64,000 bases of DNA from an uncultured Rhodocyclaceae bacterium (lineage in GTDB: Bacteria > Pseudomonadota > Gammaproteobacteria > Burkholderiales > Rhodocyclaceae): contig CAJQTY010000001.1 in assembly GCA_907163075.1 (NCBI GenBank), positions 558,001 through 622,000 on the forward strand, written 5' to 3'. The notes beneath the pieces are model-generated. The model made no database searches and had not been told where the DNA came from. It saw nothing but the letters and a program-made list of their open reading frames with translations. Positions 47,444 to 56,707 of this stretch are shown one piece after another. Within the stretch, counting starts at the first letter, position 1; each line of letters opens with the position of its first letter. The position numbers and the translations under genes were made by a program.

Positions 47444-48453
47444 AGATCCTGGTCACCGGCGCCGCCGGATTCATCGGGCTGTACGTCGCCCGCCTGCTGC
47501 TCGAACGCGGCGACGAAGTCGTCGGCATCGACAACCTCAATGACTACTACGACCCGCGGCTGAAACTGGCTCGCCTCGAATGCCTGAAACCCTACGCCAA
47601 CTTCCGCTTCCTGCGCCTCGACGTTGCCGACGCCGGCGCCGTGGGCCGCCTGTTCGCAAGCGAACGATTCAGCCGCATCATCCACCTTGCCGCACAGGCT
47701 GGCGTGCGCTACTCGCTGAGCAATCCGCAGGCCTACATCCAGAGCAACCTGGTCGGCTTTGGCAACATCCTGGAAGGCTGCCGTCACGGTGGCGCCGAGC
47801 ACCTCGTCTACGCCAGCAGTTCCAGCGTTTACGGCGCCAATACGCGGATGCCGTTCTCGGTGCACGACGAAGTCAACCACCCCGTCAGCCTCTACGCCGC
47901 CACCAAGAAATCGAATGAACTGATGGCGCACAGTTACAGCCATCTCTTCGGGTTGCCGACCACTGGCCTGCGCTACTTCACGGTTTACGGCCCGTGGGGA
48001 CGTCCCGACATGTCACCGTGGCTGTTTTCCAGCGCGATTCTGGCCGGCCGCCCGATTGACGTCTTCAACCACGGCAAGATGCAGCGCGATTTCACCTTCG
48101 TTGAAGACATCGCCGAGGGCACGGTCAGGGCCATGGACCGCGTTGCCGAGCCAAATCCCGCCTTTGACAGCGACCGGCCCGATCCCGGCAGCAGCCGGGC
48201 GCCGTACAGGGTGTACAACATCGGCAACCAGCAACCCGTGAAACTGATGACCTTCATCGAAACCATCGAGAAGGCGCTGGGGCAGGCGGCAATAAAGAAC
48301 TTCCTCCCCTTGCAGGCCGGCGACGTACCCGCCACCTATGCCGATGTCGATGACCTGCGGCGCGATGTCGGTTTCGAGCCGAAGACTCCGCTCGTCGAAG
48401 GCATCGCACGCTGGGCGGAATGGTTCCGGGAATACACCAGAAATTCATCGTAA
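47440..48453 (+). CDS. NAD-dependent sugar epimerase, UDP-glucuronate 4-epimerase type
   Basis: This 337-residue short-chain dehydrogenase/epimerase has the NAD motif [12 protein letters not shown] at the N-terminus. The [13 protein letters not shown] motif is characteristic of UDP-glucuronate 4-epimerases. SSSSVYG and the catalytic YAATKK follow. It would make UDP-galacturonate for LPS or exopolysaccharide. It lies between msbA and a GT2 gene. Confidence 0.85.
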   Translation: MKILVTGAAGFIGLYVARLLLERGDEVVGIDNLNDYYDPRLKLARLECLKPYANFRFLRLDVADAGAVGRLFASERFSRIIHLAAQAGVRYSLSNPQAYIQSNLVGFGNILEGCRHGGAEHLVYASSSSVYGANTRMPFSVHDEVNHPVSLYAATKKSNELMAHSYSHLFGLPTTGLRYFTVYGPWGRPDMSPWLFSSAILAGRPIDVFNHGKMQRDFTFVEDIAEGTVRAMDRVAEPNPAFDSDRPDPGSSRAPYRVYNIGNQQPVKLMTFIETIEKALGQAAIKNFLPLQAGDVPATYADVDDLRRDVGFEPKTPLVEGIARWAEWFREYTRNSS

Positions 48454-48529
48454 TTGATTGATATTAAGATACAATTTTGCACCCGCTGTTTGTAGCGACG
48501 TTTCCATGCGCCATTTCTGAGTCCTAAAA

Positions 48530-49285
48530 ATGACAAGCCCGATAGTCAGCCCGCCGGTCGAACCGGCCCGCCCTCGCCTTTCCGTCGTCGTCCCGGCCTA
48601 CAACGAAGAAGAAAACATCATTCCTCTCGCCGAGGAGATCATTGCCGCTCTCGGCGCCCTGCCCGGCGGCTTTGAGCTGATACTGGTCGACGATGCGAGT
48701 ACCGATTCGACGGCCCGCATCATCGAACAATTCAGGCACCCTCACGTTCGCGGCGTGTTCCACCGCATCAATTGCGGCCAGAGCGCGGCCGTCGGCAGCG
48801 GCATCCAGGCGGCGCGTGGCGACTGGGTGGGCACGCTCGATGGCGACGGTCAGAACGACCCGGCCGATCTCCCGGCCATGCTCGAAAAGGCGCTGAAAGA
48901 CGGCGTAGACTGCGTCACCGGCGTGCGCCGGAAGCGCCAGGACACCTTCATCCGGCGATTTTCGTCGAAGGTCGCCAACGGCTTCCGCAACTGGATCACC
49001 GGCGATCAGGTCAGCGATAGCGGCTGCGGCATCCGTGTCGTGCGCCGCGCCGCGCTGCGCGAAATACCGGTGTTCAACGGCATGCACCGTTTCCTGCCGA
49101 CCTTGCTGCGCGGGCAAGGCTTCAGTGTCGCCGAAACGACGGTCAATCACCGCGAGAGACTGCGTGGCACGTCGAAGTACGGGGTACACAACCGCCTTTG
49201 GCGAGGCATCAGGGACTGCTTCGGCATCCGCTGGTATCTCAAGCGCGCTGTCCGTTCCGACCGCCTCGGCGACGGCCCCCGATGA
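48530..49285 (+). CDS. Family 2 glycosyltransferase (polyprenyl-phosphate type)
   Basis: This 251-residue GT2 enzyme has SVVVPAYNEEENI at the N-terminus, the DxD-like LVDDAST and LDGDGQNDP, and GCGIRVVRR near residue 165. This fits dolichyl/undecaprenyl-phosphate sugar synthases (DPM1-like), which could supply polyprenyl-linked sugar to the ArnT-like enzymes at 33-36 kb. It overlaps the next gene by four bases. Confidence 0.85.
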   Translation: MTSPIVSPPVEPARPRLSVVVPAYNEEENIIPLAEEIIAALGALPGGFELILVDDASTDSTARIIEQFRHPHVRGVFHRINCGQSAAVGSGIQAARGDWVGTLDGDGQNDPADLPAMLEKALKDGVDCVTGVRRKRQDTFIRRFSSKVANGFRNWITGDQVSDSGCGIRVVRRAALREIPVFNGMHRFLPTLLRGQGFSVAETTVNHRERLRGTSKYGVHNRLWRGIRDCFGIRWYLKRAVRSDRLGDGPR

Positions 49286-50004
49286 ACGCGCAGCGCGCCG
49301 TGCCGGACGCGCAGGACGAGCGGGACGATGCGCCTCCGCCCGATCTGGAGCAGGTGGCGCGGACCACGTCGCGCAAGCTGCTCACCCTGATCGGCGTCGG
49401 CGCCGCCCTGCTCCTACTCATTCATGCCACTCCCTTCGGTGAGCAGGTACGCAACTGGGACTCGCTGTCCCAACTGTTCAAGGCTGGCGGGCTAAAAGCC
49501 GAGCTCTATTTTGTTCTGATCTCGTCCTTCCTGATCATGGTCGGCACGCCCCGTCTGCTTTTTTGCGGCCTCGCCGGTTTTGCCTTCGGCTTCTGGGAGG
49601 GGCTTTTCTGGTCGCTGTGCAGCAGCCTGATCGGATCCTTTGCTGCCTTCCGGGCCGCCCGCTGGGGCGGCAAGGCCTGGCTCACCGAACGTTTCGGCCA
49701 GCGCCGGTTTTTCGGGCGCATCGTCCATGCCAAGCCCACCGTCGGCTCGGTTGTCCTGATGCGCATGCTGCCGGTCAGCAACGGCATAATCAACATCGGG
49801 CTGGCCCTCAGCCATGTCAGCAATCGCGCCTTTCTGCTCGGTTCATTGCTTGGCTTCCTGCCGCAGGGCGTGGTTGCCGTCATTATCGGCAGCGGCATGG
49901 CCGAAGACGTCCCGTGGGCGGGCGCTGCGCAGATCGGCTTCGCCGGCGTGCTCCTGCTCGGCATATTTTTCTGGTCATCCAGGCAGCGCCGGAAGCCGAC
50001 CTGA
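49282..50004 (+). CDS. VTT/DedA-like membrane protein
   Basis: This 240-residue protein has a charged N-terminus and about five hydrophobic segments, with the VTT-type sequences GTPRLLFCGLAGFAFGFWEG and RMLPVSNGIINIGLALSHVS. Members of this family include lipid scramblases/flippases and undecaprenyl-phosphate carriers. The ATG at 49282 overlaps the GT2 stop (ATGA). With its GT2 partner it may handle polyprenyl-linked sugars. Function inferred. Confidence 0.75.
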   Translation: MNAQRAVPDAQDERDDAPPPDLEQVARTTSRKLLTLIGVGAALLLLIHATPFGEQVRNWDSLSQLFKAGGLKAELYFVLISSFLIMVGTPRLLFCGLAGFAFGFWEGLFWSLCSSLIGSFAAFRAARWGGKAWLTERFGQRRFFGRIVHAKPTVGSVVLMRMLPVSNGIINIGLALSHVSNRAFLLGSLLGFLPQGVVAVIIGSGMAEDVPWAGAAQIGFAGVLLLGIFFWSSRQRRKPT

Positions 50005-50188
50005 AATTCCGCCTGCCCAGTGGCCCTTGACGGGTTCACATGTCTTCAGCGTTGCCCGACAAGTCGCTCACCGTGATATCCACACCAGCTTAAGCTGATA
50101 AACTGAGGCCGGACGATGTAATCCGGCAGCGCGGCGCACTTTCGCTTTCCGTTAGATTTTCACTTTTATCGCAAAGGATGAATCCAGC

Positions 50189-50965
50189 ATGAAACGCGTG
50201 ATCTTCAATCAAAAAGGTGGTGTTGGCAAATCAACGATTGCCGTCAATCTGGCGGCCATAGCGGCACACGCGAAGAAGCGGACATTGCTGATCGACATGG
50301 ACCCGCAGTGTAATTCCAGCCGCTACCTGCTTGGCGACGCCGCGGCCGATTCCACGCCGACCATGATGGATTTCTACAAAAGTTCGCTCGATTTTCAGTT
50401 TTATCCGAAACCGGAAAGCAGCTACGCACACCCGACCCGCTTCGAGAACCTGTCGATCATTCCATCGCACGCGGAAATCGGGGAGTTGCAATCCAAGCTC
50501 GAGTCGCGCCACAAGATTTACAAGCTGCGCGATGCGCTGAAAGCCCTGGCCAAGGACTTTGATGAAATCGTCATCGACACGCCCTCGGCCTACAATTTCT
50601 TCACCCAGTCGGCCCTGATCGCTGCGGATGTTTGCCTGATCCCCTTCGACTGCGATGATTTTGCCCGGCAAGCACTCTACACGCTGATCAACAACGTGCG
50701 CGAGATCCAGTCCGACCACAATGCCGAGCTGAAAATCGAGGGCATTGTCGTCAATCAGTTTCAGCCACGCTCACGGCTTCCGCAGCGACTGGTCGAGGAG
50801 TTGATTGCCGAGGGTCATCCGGTGCTCAAATGCAAATTGTCCAGTTCGGTCAGGATTCGCGAATCGCACGACCAGAATATTCCATTGATTCACATGGATG
50901 CGCGACACAAGCTGAGCCAGGAATTCGTCGATTTGTACCAGGAGCTGCAAGGCATCGCCGACTGA
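50189..50965 (+). CDS. ParA-family ATPase (orphan)
   Basis: This 258-residue deviant Walker A ATPase has NQKGGVGKSTIAVNLA at the N-terminus, the Walker A' LLIDMDPQCNSS and Walker B EIVIDTPSAYNF. No parB or parS site is adjacent, so it is not the chromosome partition ParA. Orphan members place or count protein complexes on the nucleoid or membrane. It stands alone between the glycan genes and converges on the kinase gene at 50989. Confidence 0.88.
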   Translation: MKRVIFNQKGGVGKSTIAVNLAAIAAHAKKRTLLIDMDPQCNSSRYLLGDAAADSTPTMMDFYKSSLDFQFYPKPESSYAHPTRFENLSIIPSHAEIGELQSKLESRHKIYKLRDALKALAKDFDEIVIDTPSAYNFFTQSALIAADVCLIPFDCDDFARQALYTLINNVREIQSDHNAELKIEGIVVNQFQPRSRLPQRLVEELIAEGHPVLKCKLSSSVRIRESHDQNIPLIHMDARHKLSQEFVDLYQELQGIAD

Positions 50966-50988
50966 TTCGGGCGCGCCGTAGCCGACTG

Positions 50989-52446
50989 CTAAACGCTGGC
51001 AGGCGGCAGGTTCCTGTCCAGCCAGGCATGCAATACGGAAGATGCCGGCCAGTTGCGCAGCAGCCGCGCGCGGTCGCGCCGCCAGGCAGCGGCGTGGCTG
51101 CTCGCCGAGCGGTGCCGGACCATGGCATCAAGATCGATCACGAACACCCGTCCTTCATGCCAGAGCAGATTGGTCGCCTTCAGATCGCCGTGGCTGATGC
51201 GCAGATCGTGCAAGGCGCGAAACAGCGCGACGATCGCGTCCGCCGCCTCGGCGCCCGGTTCCCCGTCAGCCTGGAGATACTGCAGCAGGTTGCTGCCCGG
51301 ACAATAGGCGTTGATCAGGAAGGCACGCCGGCGCAAGGGGCCGACGCGCTCCTCGACCACCGCCAGCGGCGCCGGTGTCGGAATGTCGAAAAAGTGCAGC
51401 AGATGCCCGGCGCGCCATGAATGCCAAGCCCGGCTTGGACGCCAGAACCGTTCGAGCCGGTGCCGAAAATTCTTCAGGTTATACCGCTTGATGACGAAGG
51501 CACAGCCGGCCTGCTCGACCCGCGCCACGGTGCACGTACGCCCGTCCTTCAAAAGGACACCGCCCAGAATGGCGGCATCCGGAGATTCAAGCAGCGGCGC
51601 CAGCCGATCGCGCTGATCGCGCTGCACGGCCGTGAAACGGAACGCGCTGTGCTCGACCGCGAAGAGCGTGCAGTCACGCCCGGTCTTGTTCAGGTAGTCG
51701 TTCAATCGCCAGTCCCTGACGCGGGACAATTCTCGTTCCAGCCAGGCCGTGTCGGAAATCAGCGTGCCGCCGCCGGCACGGTAGGCCGCCAGCAGATTCT
51801 CCCGGAACGAATCCCAGGCGGACGGCAACTGCGCCAGCAGGACGACGAAATTGCTCGCTGCCCGCCTTTCGTCGAGCGGCTGGCCCGGTGCGATGGCACG
51901 CACCGCGTCGCCGTCGATAATCAACAGACGGCCGTCGTGGCGCAGGAAATTCCCGAGGTGCAAGTCGTCCTGGACCAGGCCCGCGGCGTGCATGCGTCCG
52001 AGCATGGTGAACGCCGGACGCAGCACTTCAAGCGCTGCGCAGTCGCCGGCCGGCAGCGCGGACGCCACGTCCCAGGCTTCGGCCAGGCTCTGCGCGCCGT
52101 CGAGATAGGCGGTGAGCAGGACATGTCCGCCCGTCGCCAGGGGCGCCGCCAGCAGCAGATCGGGGGTCGATATTCCCGCCGCCCGCAGCGCTTCGATCCC
52201 GGCCTTCTCCTGCGCCCAGTGCCGCGCGCTGGAAGCCGAGACAAAGAGCTTGGCCAATACCTGCCGGCCTTGCCACCGGCCCTCGCCGACGATCCGTTTG
52301 CCGGGCAGGACGCGCAGCAAGCGGTAGAGCACGAGATCGTTGCCACCGCCGCCGTCGCCGAGCGCGACGGAAAATGGCGTCGCCGGCTGACGTCCCGCCG
52401 CGCGCAGGCCGGCGGCGTCAACGCGACGGACAGGCGCTTCCGTCAT
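50989..52446 (-). CDS. Protein with two kinase-like domains (InaA/WaaP-like)
   Basis: This 485-residue protein has two kinase-fold units in tandem. The first has a catalytic-loop-like DDLHLGNFLRHD and IIDGDAV near residue 160. The second has HGDLKATNLLWHE and VIDLDAM near residue 420. Both are of the lipopolysaccharide kinase (InaA/Rio-like) type. The first has DD in place of the usual HxD, so it may be a degenerate or differently acting unit. It overlaps waaP by four bases and probably phosphorylates another core sugar. The activity is inferred from context. Confidence 0.78.
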   Translation of the reverse strand: MTEAPVRRVDAAGLRAAGRQPATPFSVALGDGGGGNDLVLYRLLRVLPGKRIVGEGRWQGRQVLAKLFVSASSARHWAQEKAGIEALRAAGISTPDLLLAAPLATGGHVLLTAYLDGAQSLAEAWDVASALPAGDCAALEVLRPAFTMLGRMHAAGLVQDDLHLGNFLRHDGRLLIIDGDAVRAIAPGQPLDERRAASNFVVLLAQLPSAWDSFRENLLAAYRAGGGTLISDTAWLERELSRVRDWRLNDYLNKTGRDCTLFAVEHSAFRFTAVQRDQRDRLAPLLESPDAAILGGVLLKDGRTCTVARVEQAGCAFVIKRYNLKNFRHRLERFWRPSRAWHSWRAGHLLHFFDIPTPAPLAVVEERVGPLRRRAFLINAYCPGSNLLQYLQADGEPGAEAADAIVALFRALHDLRISHGDLKATNLLWHEGRVFVIDLDAMVRHRSASSHAAAWRRDRARLLRNWPASSVLHAWLDRNLPPASV

Positions 52447-53267
52447 GCCGAATCACTCTTGGCGTACTTTCTAAGAAAGCGCGCCCGCAGACGATCCGCC
52501 TCCATAACCAGGCGGCGCAGCAGTGCCGCTTCGTCTTTCAGAATATCGCGCAACGGCCGGCCGAAATAGGCGCGCAGGAAACGCAGGAGGTCGCGCCGGG
52601 TGAGGCCGATATCCAGCGCCGAGAAATACAGGCTGGACAGATCCTTGTCGCGCCAGCGGCGAGGCGTCTGTCCACGAATTTGCGCGCGATGCAGATCGAT
52701 GATCGACAGCTTCAGATCGCGCGCCGTCGGTGCCGCGTCAAGATGCAGCAGAAAATGGCAGATGTAGAAATCGCGATGGTTGATACCGCCGCCGTGCATG
52801 CGCTGCGCCATGTCGGCGACGCGGCCGATCAGCGCCCGCTTGAGCGACACGGGCGGCGGCTGCTGCGGCCAGGGTCGGCAGAAGTCCTCCAGACTGATCG
52901 TTGGCGCCAGTTCTTCGGTGACGATGAAGGAATGCTGAGTCGCCGGGTTACTGCCGCGCTGCCCGAAGGCCACGCCGCGCATGGTGGCGACGCCCAACTC
53001 GGCAAGGCGCTGAATGGCCCGCCATTCGTTGCTCGCGCCGAGCACGGGCAAACGCAGGGAGAGAAGATTCTTCAGGATTTCCAGCCAGCCGACACCGCGA
53101 TGGATTTTCACGAAATAGCCGCGTCCGGCCACTTCCGTGCGCAGCGTGCGGCGCGCTTCCAACTCGCGGAAGACCTCGCCTTCAAGCGCCTCGACCGCGA
53201 GGAAGGGATCGCAACCGGACCACAGGCTGCGAAAAGGCTCGTCGATGAACAACAGCGGCTCGCTCAT
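52443..53267 (-). CDS. waaP: LPS core heptose(I) kinase WaaP (RfaP)
   Basis: This 274-residue kinase phosphorylates heptose I of the LPS inner core, important for outer-membrane stability. It resembles E. coli WaaP along its length: GEVFRELEARRTLRTE, KNLLSLRLPVLGASNEW, the catalytic loop GINHRDFYICHFLLH, and SIIDLHRAQIR followed by RRWRDKDLSSLYFS. It lies between waaG and the double-kinase gene with four-base overlaps at both ends, in one tightly packed operon. Confidence 0.93.
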   Translation of the reverse strand: MSEPLLFIDEPFRSLWSGCDPFLAVEALEGEVFRELEARRTLRTEVAGRGYFVKIHRGVGWLEILKNLLSLRLPVLGASNEWRAIQRLAELGVATMRGVAFGQRGSNPATQHSFIVTEELAPTISLEDFCRPWPQQPPPVSLKRALIGRVADMAQRMHGGGINHRDFYICHFLLHLDAAPTARDLKLSIIDLHRAQIRGQTPRRWRDKDLSSLYFSALDIGLTRRDLLRFLRAYFGRPLRDILKDEAALLRRLVMEADRLRARFLRKYAKSDSA

Positions 53268-54385
53268 GGGCGGTTTTTCAGAATCAGGTCAGCGGCACGC
53301 TCCGCATTGCTGTAGATGTCGGCCGTTTGCGCAAAGGCCAGCGCATTGGCCTGCCAGCGCTGGCGTTCGCCCTTGTCGCTGAGCATCGCGACCAGCAGTT
53401 CATTGAGCCTGGCCTGGGCGAAGGGTTCGGGAACGATGAGGCCGGCCGCCGCTTCTTCGATGAAATGCGCGTAGCCGCAAACCGCCGTTGCCAGCACCGG
53501 CAAACCGGCGACCAGCGCTTCGAGCAGAACCGTGCCGGTATTCTCGTTGTAGGCAGGGTGAATCAGCACATCGGCGCCGAGCAGGAAACGTGGAATATCG
53601 CTGCGTCCCTGGAGAATGCTGACGCGATCGCTCACTCCCAGTGAATTCGCCTGCCGTTGAAAGAACATCGGCGCATCCTGACCGATGACGATCAGGCGGG
53701 TTCGCGCGCGCAGCGCCGTCGGCAAGCCCGCCAGCGCCTTCAGGCTGCGATCCAGCCCCTTGGTCTTGAATCCCGAGCCGACCTGCAGGAGCAGCAGACC
53801 ATCGTCCGCCACTTCGAACTCCTGCCTAAAAGCGGCGCGAATCTCCGGCGCATTGGGCGGCGCCCGGCGATCGGTCGAAATACCCGGCGGCAGCAAATGG
53901 AAGCGGTCAGCGGGTGTTCCATAATGCTTCTCGAAAAAAGGCTGCTGAAGCGACGAGATCATCAGTATCTCGGTACGGCTCTGCGGTGAAAAAACGGCGC
54001 GTTCGTAAGCCGCAAAATGCCGGTAGCGCGCGGAATACCGGTACAACGGATTGCGCAAGGTGCGCGCCTTCTCTTCGTAACAAGGATCGGCGGCAAAATA
54101 GACGTCCAGCCCCGGCATCTTGTTGAACCCGATGACGCGGTCGGCCGGTCGGCCGGCCAGATCGTGCTGCACCCAGTCCGTGAATTTCGCATAGCGGCGC
54201 GGGTTGCTCAACGCCTTTACCGGAACACGGACGACCTCAAAGCCGGCCGGAACCTCGCCCGCCCACTCCAGCACATAAGCCCGAATGGAGTGCCCGCGCG
54301 CCTGGCAGGCCACGGCAATGCGCAGAAAGTCGCGCTGCAGGCCGCCAAAGGGAAAGTACTTGTAAAAACAGAAGGCGAGTTGCAT
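53264..54385 (-). CDS. waaG: LPS core glucosyltransferase WaaG
   Basis: This 373-residue GT4 glycosyltransferase adds the first outer-core glucose in E. coli. It matches E. coli WaaG closely: YKYFPFGGLQRDFLRIA at the start, VIGFNKMPGLDVYFAADPCY, LLPPGIS, LLLQVGSGFKTKGLDRS, and HPAYNENTGTVLLEALVAGL with the EX7E motif. The ATG at 54385 sits at the end of the lpxL gene. The donor sugar could differ here. Confidence 0.92.
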   Translation of the reverse strand: MQLAFCFYKYFPFGGLQRDFLRIAVACQARGHSIRAYVLEWAGEVPAGFEVVRVPVKALSNPRRYAKFTDWVQHDLAGRPADRVIGFNKMPGLDVYFAADPCYEEKARTLRNPLYRYSARYRHFAAYERAVFSPQSRTEILMISSLQQPFFEKHYGTPADRFHLLPPGISTDRRAPPNAPEIRAAFRQEFEVADDGLLLLQVGSGFKTKGLDRSLKALAGLPTALRARTRLIVIGQDAPMFFQRQANSLGVSDRVSILQGRSDIPRFLLGADVLIHPAYNENTGTVLLEALVAGLPVLATAVCGYAHFIEEAAAGLIVPEPFAQARLNELLVAMLSDKGERQRWQANALAFAQTADIYSNAERAADLILKNRP

Positions 54386-55239
54386 CAGAGCCTTTCCGGC
54401 GGCGCTTCGACGCCGCGTGGAAGCTTGTAACGATTGTAGCCCCACAGATACTGCTCCGGGCATTGCCGGATCAGGTACTCGATTTCGTAACTGATCGACT
54501 GAGCACGTTCCTCGGTGTTGCCGCGGATCGGCTGCTGTGGCCGTTGCAGATGAAAATGATAGCCCGCCCCGCCCGGCAGCCGCTCGGCCCAGACCATGAT
54601 GACGAAGGCGCCGCTCTCGGTCAGCCGCGCGGCCAAGGTCATGGTGTACGCCGGCTTGCCGAAAAAGGTCATCCAGCGCCCCTCGCCGACCTTGGGCGCC
54701 TGATCAGGCAGTATGCCGACGGCCTCGCCACGCTTCAGCGCCTTGAGCAAGGCACGCACGCCGCTGAGATCGGCCGCCGCGATGCGCAACTGCGCCCGCG
54801 CCCTCCCCAACTCGACCAGGGTTTGCAACCAGGCCTGCTTGGGCGGCCGGTAAAGCACGGTAACCGGCAAATGGGTGGACACGTACTGCGCCGTCACCTC
54901 GAAGCAGCCGAGGTGCGGCGTCAGGAAAACGGTGCCTTTGCCCTCGCGGACGGCGGCCTCGACCAACTCCCAGCCACTAACTCTTACGACGCTGGCGGCC
55001 GCATCCTCGACCGGCCGCAGCCATATCCTGGCCAGTTCGAGAGCAGTTCTTCCGGCATGGGCAATGGCGGCGTTGCGCACGCGACGCGTACCGTCCGCGC
55101 CAAGCGCCAGCACCATGTTCTCGTGCATGTGCCGGCGATAGGTGGGCGAAAAAAGCCAGGCCAGCCAGCCGAGAACGGCACCGAGCCGGTGCAGCCAGGC
55201 CAGTGGCAGATGACTTAGAAGACGAAAAAGAGATATCAC
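54385..55239 (-). CDS. lpxL: Lipid A biosynthesis acyltransferase (LpxL/HtrB)
   Basis: This 284-residue acyltransferase has an N-terminal hydrophobic anchor (FRLLSHLPLAWLHRLGAVLG) and an HX4E motif in LTPHLGCFE near residue 108. GILPDQAPKVGEGRWMTFFG and CPEQYLWGYNRYK are typical of lauroyl/myristoyl transferases. It starts the lpxL-waaG-waaP-kinase operon; its start faces metK across a 200-base divergent gap. Confidence 0.9.
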   Translation of the reverse strand: MISLFRLLSHLPLAWLHRLGAVLGWLAWLFSPTYRRHMHENMVLALGADGTRRVRNAAIAHAGRTALELARIWLRPVEDAAASVVRVSGWELVEAAVREGKGTVFLTPHLGCFEVTAQYVSTHLPVTVLYRPPKQAWLQTLVELGRARAQLRIAAADLSGVRALLKALKRGEAVGILPDQAPKVGEGRWMTFFGKPAYTMTLAARLTESGAFVIMVWAERLPGGAGYHFHLQRPQQPIRGNTEERAQSISYEIEYLIRQCPEQYLWGYNRYKLPRGVEAPPERL

Positions 55240-55263
55240 ACAGTAACCCTGCTGATAACGAGT

Positions 55264-55292
55264 TTGACCCGCAGCTCACTAAAAACTACAAT
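55264..55292 (+). promoter_or_regulatory. Sigma-70-type promoter of metK
   Basis: TTGACC (55264-55269) and TACAAT (55287-55292) are separated by 17 bases, a near-consensus sigma-70 promoter pointing to metK. Transcription should start near 55299, giving a leader of about 140 bases before the metK ATG. Confidence 0.6.
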
Positions 55293-55385
55293 TATCTCAT
55301 TCGCCGAGTTAATCAAGACAACTTGCAGGGCGGAGGAAGTCAAACACTGACTTTACAAATACTGCTAAAGCGTCGTCTGCTCAAG

Positions 55386-55423
55386 CCCCGGAGCCGGCCA
55401 CGCCGCCGTAACGGGGTTTTTTT
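55386..55423 (+). terminator. Terminator-like hairpin in the metK leader
   Basis: CCCCG (55386-55390) pairs with CGGGG (55412-55416) around an inner CGGC-CAC-GCCG stem, and seven T follow (55417-55423). This looks like an intrinsic terminator, but it ends only 16 bases before the metK ATG. It therefore more likely acts as an attenuator than as the end of another gene. Another hairpin, AAGTCA-AACAC-TGACTT, lies at 55337-55353. Confidence 0.6.
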
Positions 55424-55439
55424 ATTGGAGCAAGATTAG

Positions 55440-56606
55440 ATGTCCAACGACTTTCTGTTTACCTCGGAATCCGTTTCCGAAGGCCACCCGGACAAGGTTG
55501 CCGACCAGATTTCCGATTCCATCCTCGACGCCATCCTGGCCGAAGACCCAAGCGGCCGGGTCGCCTGCGAAACGCTGGTGTCCACCGGCCTGGTCGTCAT
55601 TTCGGGTGAAATCACCACCAAAGCCCACATCAACTACCGCGAAATTGCCCAGGAAGCGATTCGCCGCATCGGTTACACCGATTCCGACATCGGTTTCGAC
55701 TACAAGAGTTGCGCCATTTTAACGGCAATCAACCGCCAATCGCCGGATATCGCGCAGGGCGTCAACGAAGGCCAGGGCATCGACCTCGATCAGGGCGCCG
55801 GCGACCAGGGACTGATGTTCGGTTACGCGTGCAACGAAACGCCGTCGCTGATGCCGCTGCCGATCTACTACGCGCACCGCCTCATGCAGCGCCAGGCCGA
55901 AGTGCGCAAGGATGGCCGCCTGCCGTGGCTGCGCCCGGATGCGAAGAGCCAACTTTCGGTCCGCTATGTCGACGGACGGCCGGTGGCGATCGATACCGTC
56001 GTCGTTTCGACCCAGCACGGCCCCGAAGTCTCCCACGCCCAGCTTTCGGAAGCCGTGATCAACGAGATCATCCTGCCGGTACTGCCGAAAGAACTACTGT
56101 CCGACAAAACCCGCTACCTGGTCAATCCGACCGGCCGCTTTGTCGTTGGCGGCCCGCACGGCGACTGCGGCCTGACCGGACGCAAGATCATCGTCGACAG
56201 CTACGGCGGAACCGCCCGCCACGGCGGCGGCGCCTTCTCCGGCAAGGATCCGTCCAAGGTTGACCGCTCGGCCGCCTACGCCGCCCGCTACGTCGCCAAG
56301 AACATCGTTGCCGCCGGCCTGGCCGAGCGCTGCGAAGTCCAGATTGCCTACGCCATCGGCGTCGCCAAACCCGTCTCGCTGATGGTCGAGACCTTCGGCA
56401 CCGGCAAGATCAGCGAAGAGAAAATCGTCGAGCTGATCGGCAAACACTTCGATTTGCGTCCGAAGGGCATCATTCAGACGCTCAAGCTGTTGCGCCCGAT
56501 CTACACGAAAACCGCCGCCTACGGCCATTTCGGCCGCGAGGAGCCGGAATTCACCTGGGAAAGCATCGACAAGGCCGCGGCTCTGAAAGCCGACGCCGGT
56601 CTTTAA
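55440..56606 (+). CDS. metK: S-adenosylmethionine synthetase
   Basis: This 388-residue enzyme makes SAM from methionine and ATP. Signature sequences are [17 protein letters not shown] at the N-terminus, [12 protein letters not shown], and the phosphate loop [20 protein letters not shown] site lies 9 bases before the ATG. It has its own promoter and a structured leader. Together with ahcY and metF nearby it forms the activated-methyl cycle. Confidence 0.97.
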   Translation: MSNDFLFTSESVSEGHPDKVADQISDSILDAILAEDPSGRVACETLVSTGLVVISGEITTKAHINYREIAQEAIRRIGYTDSDIGFDYKSCAILTAINRQSPDIAQGVNEGQGIDLDQGAGDQGLMFGYACNETPSLMPLPIYYAHRLMQRQAEVRKDGRLPWLRPDAKSQLSVRYVDGRPVAIDTVVVSTQHGPEVSHAQLSEAVINEIILPVLPKELLSDKTRYLVNPTGRFVVGGPHGDCGLTGRKIIVDSYGGTARHGGGAFSGKDPSKVDRSAAYAARYVAKNIVAAGLAERCEVQIAYAIGVAKPVSLMVETFGTGKISEEKIVELIGKHFDLRPKGIIQTLKLLRPIYTKTAAYGHFGREEPEFTWESIDKAAALKADAGL

Positions 56607-56620
56607 GCTTTTCGCGTACC

Positions 56621-56650
56621 GCGCAAAAGGGCCGCAAGGCCCTTTTGCGC
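56621..56650 (+). terminator. Hairpin after metK
   Basis: A perfect 13-base stem with a GCAA tetraloop (GCGCAAAAGGGCC / GGCCCTTTTGCGC) begins 14 bases after the metK stop and is followed by TTT. It is probably the metK terminator, working in either direction because the A/T tracts are symmetrical. Confidence 0.75.
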
Positions 56651-56707
56651 TTTCAATGGCGTAGAATCGCCTGTCGGCTCACTCGATGCACGTTCCGTGG
56701 CAAGTCC

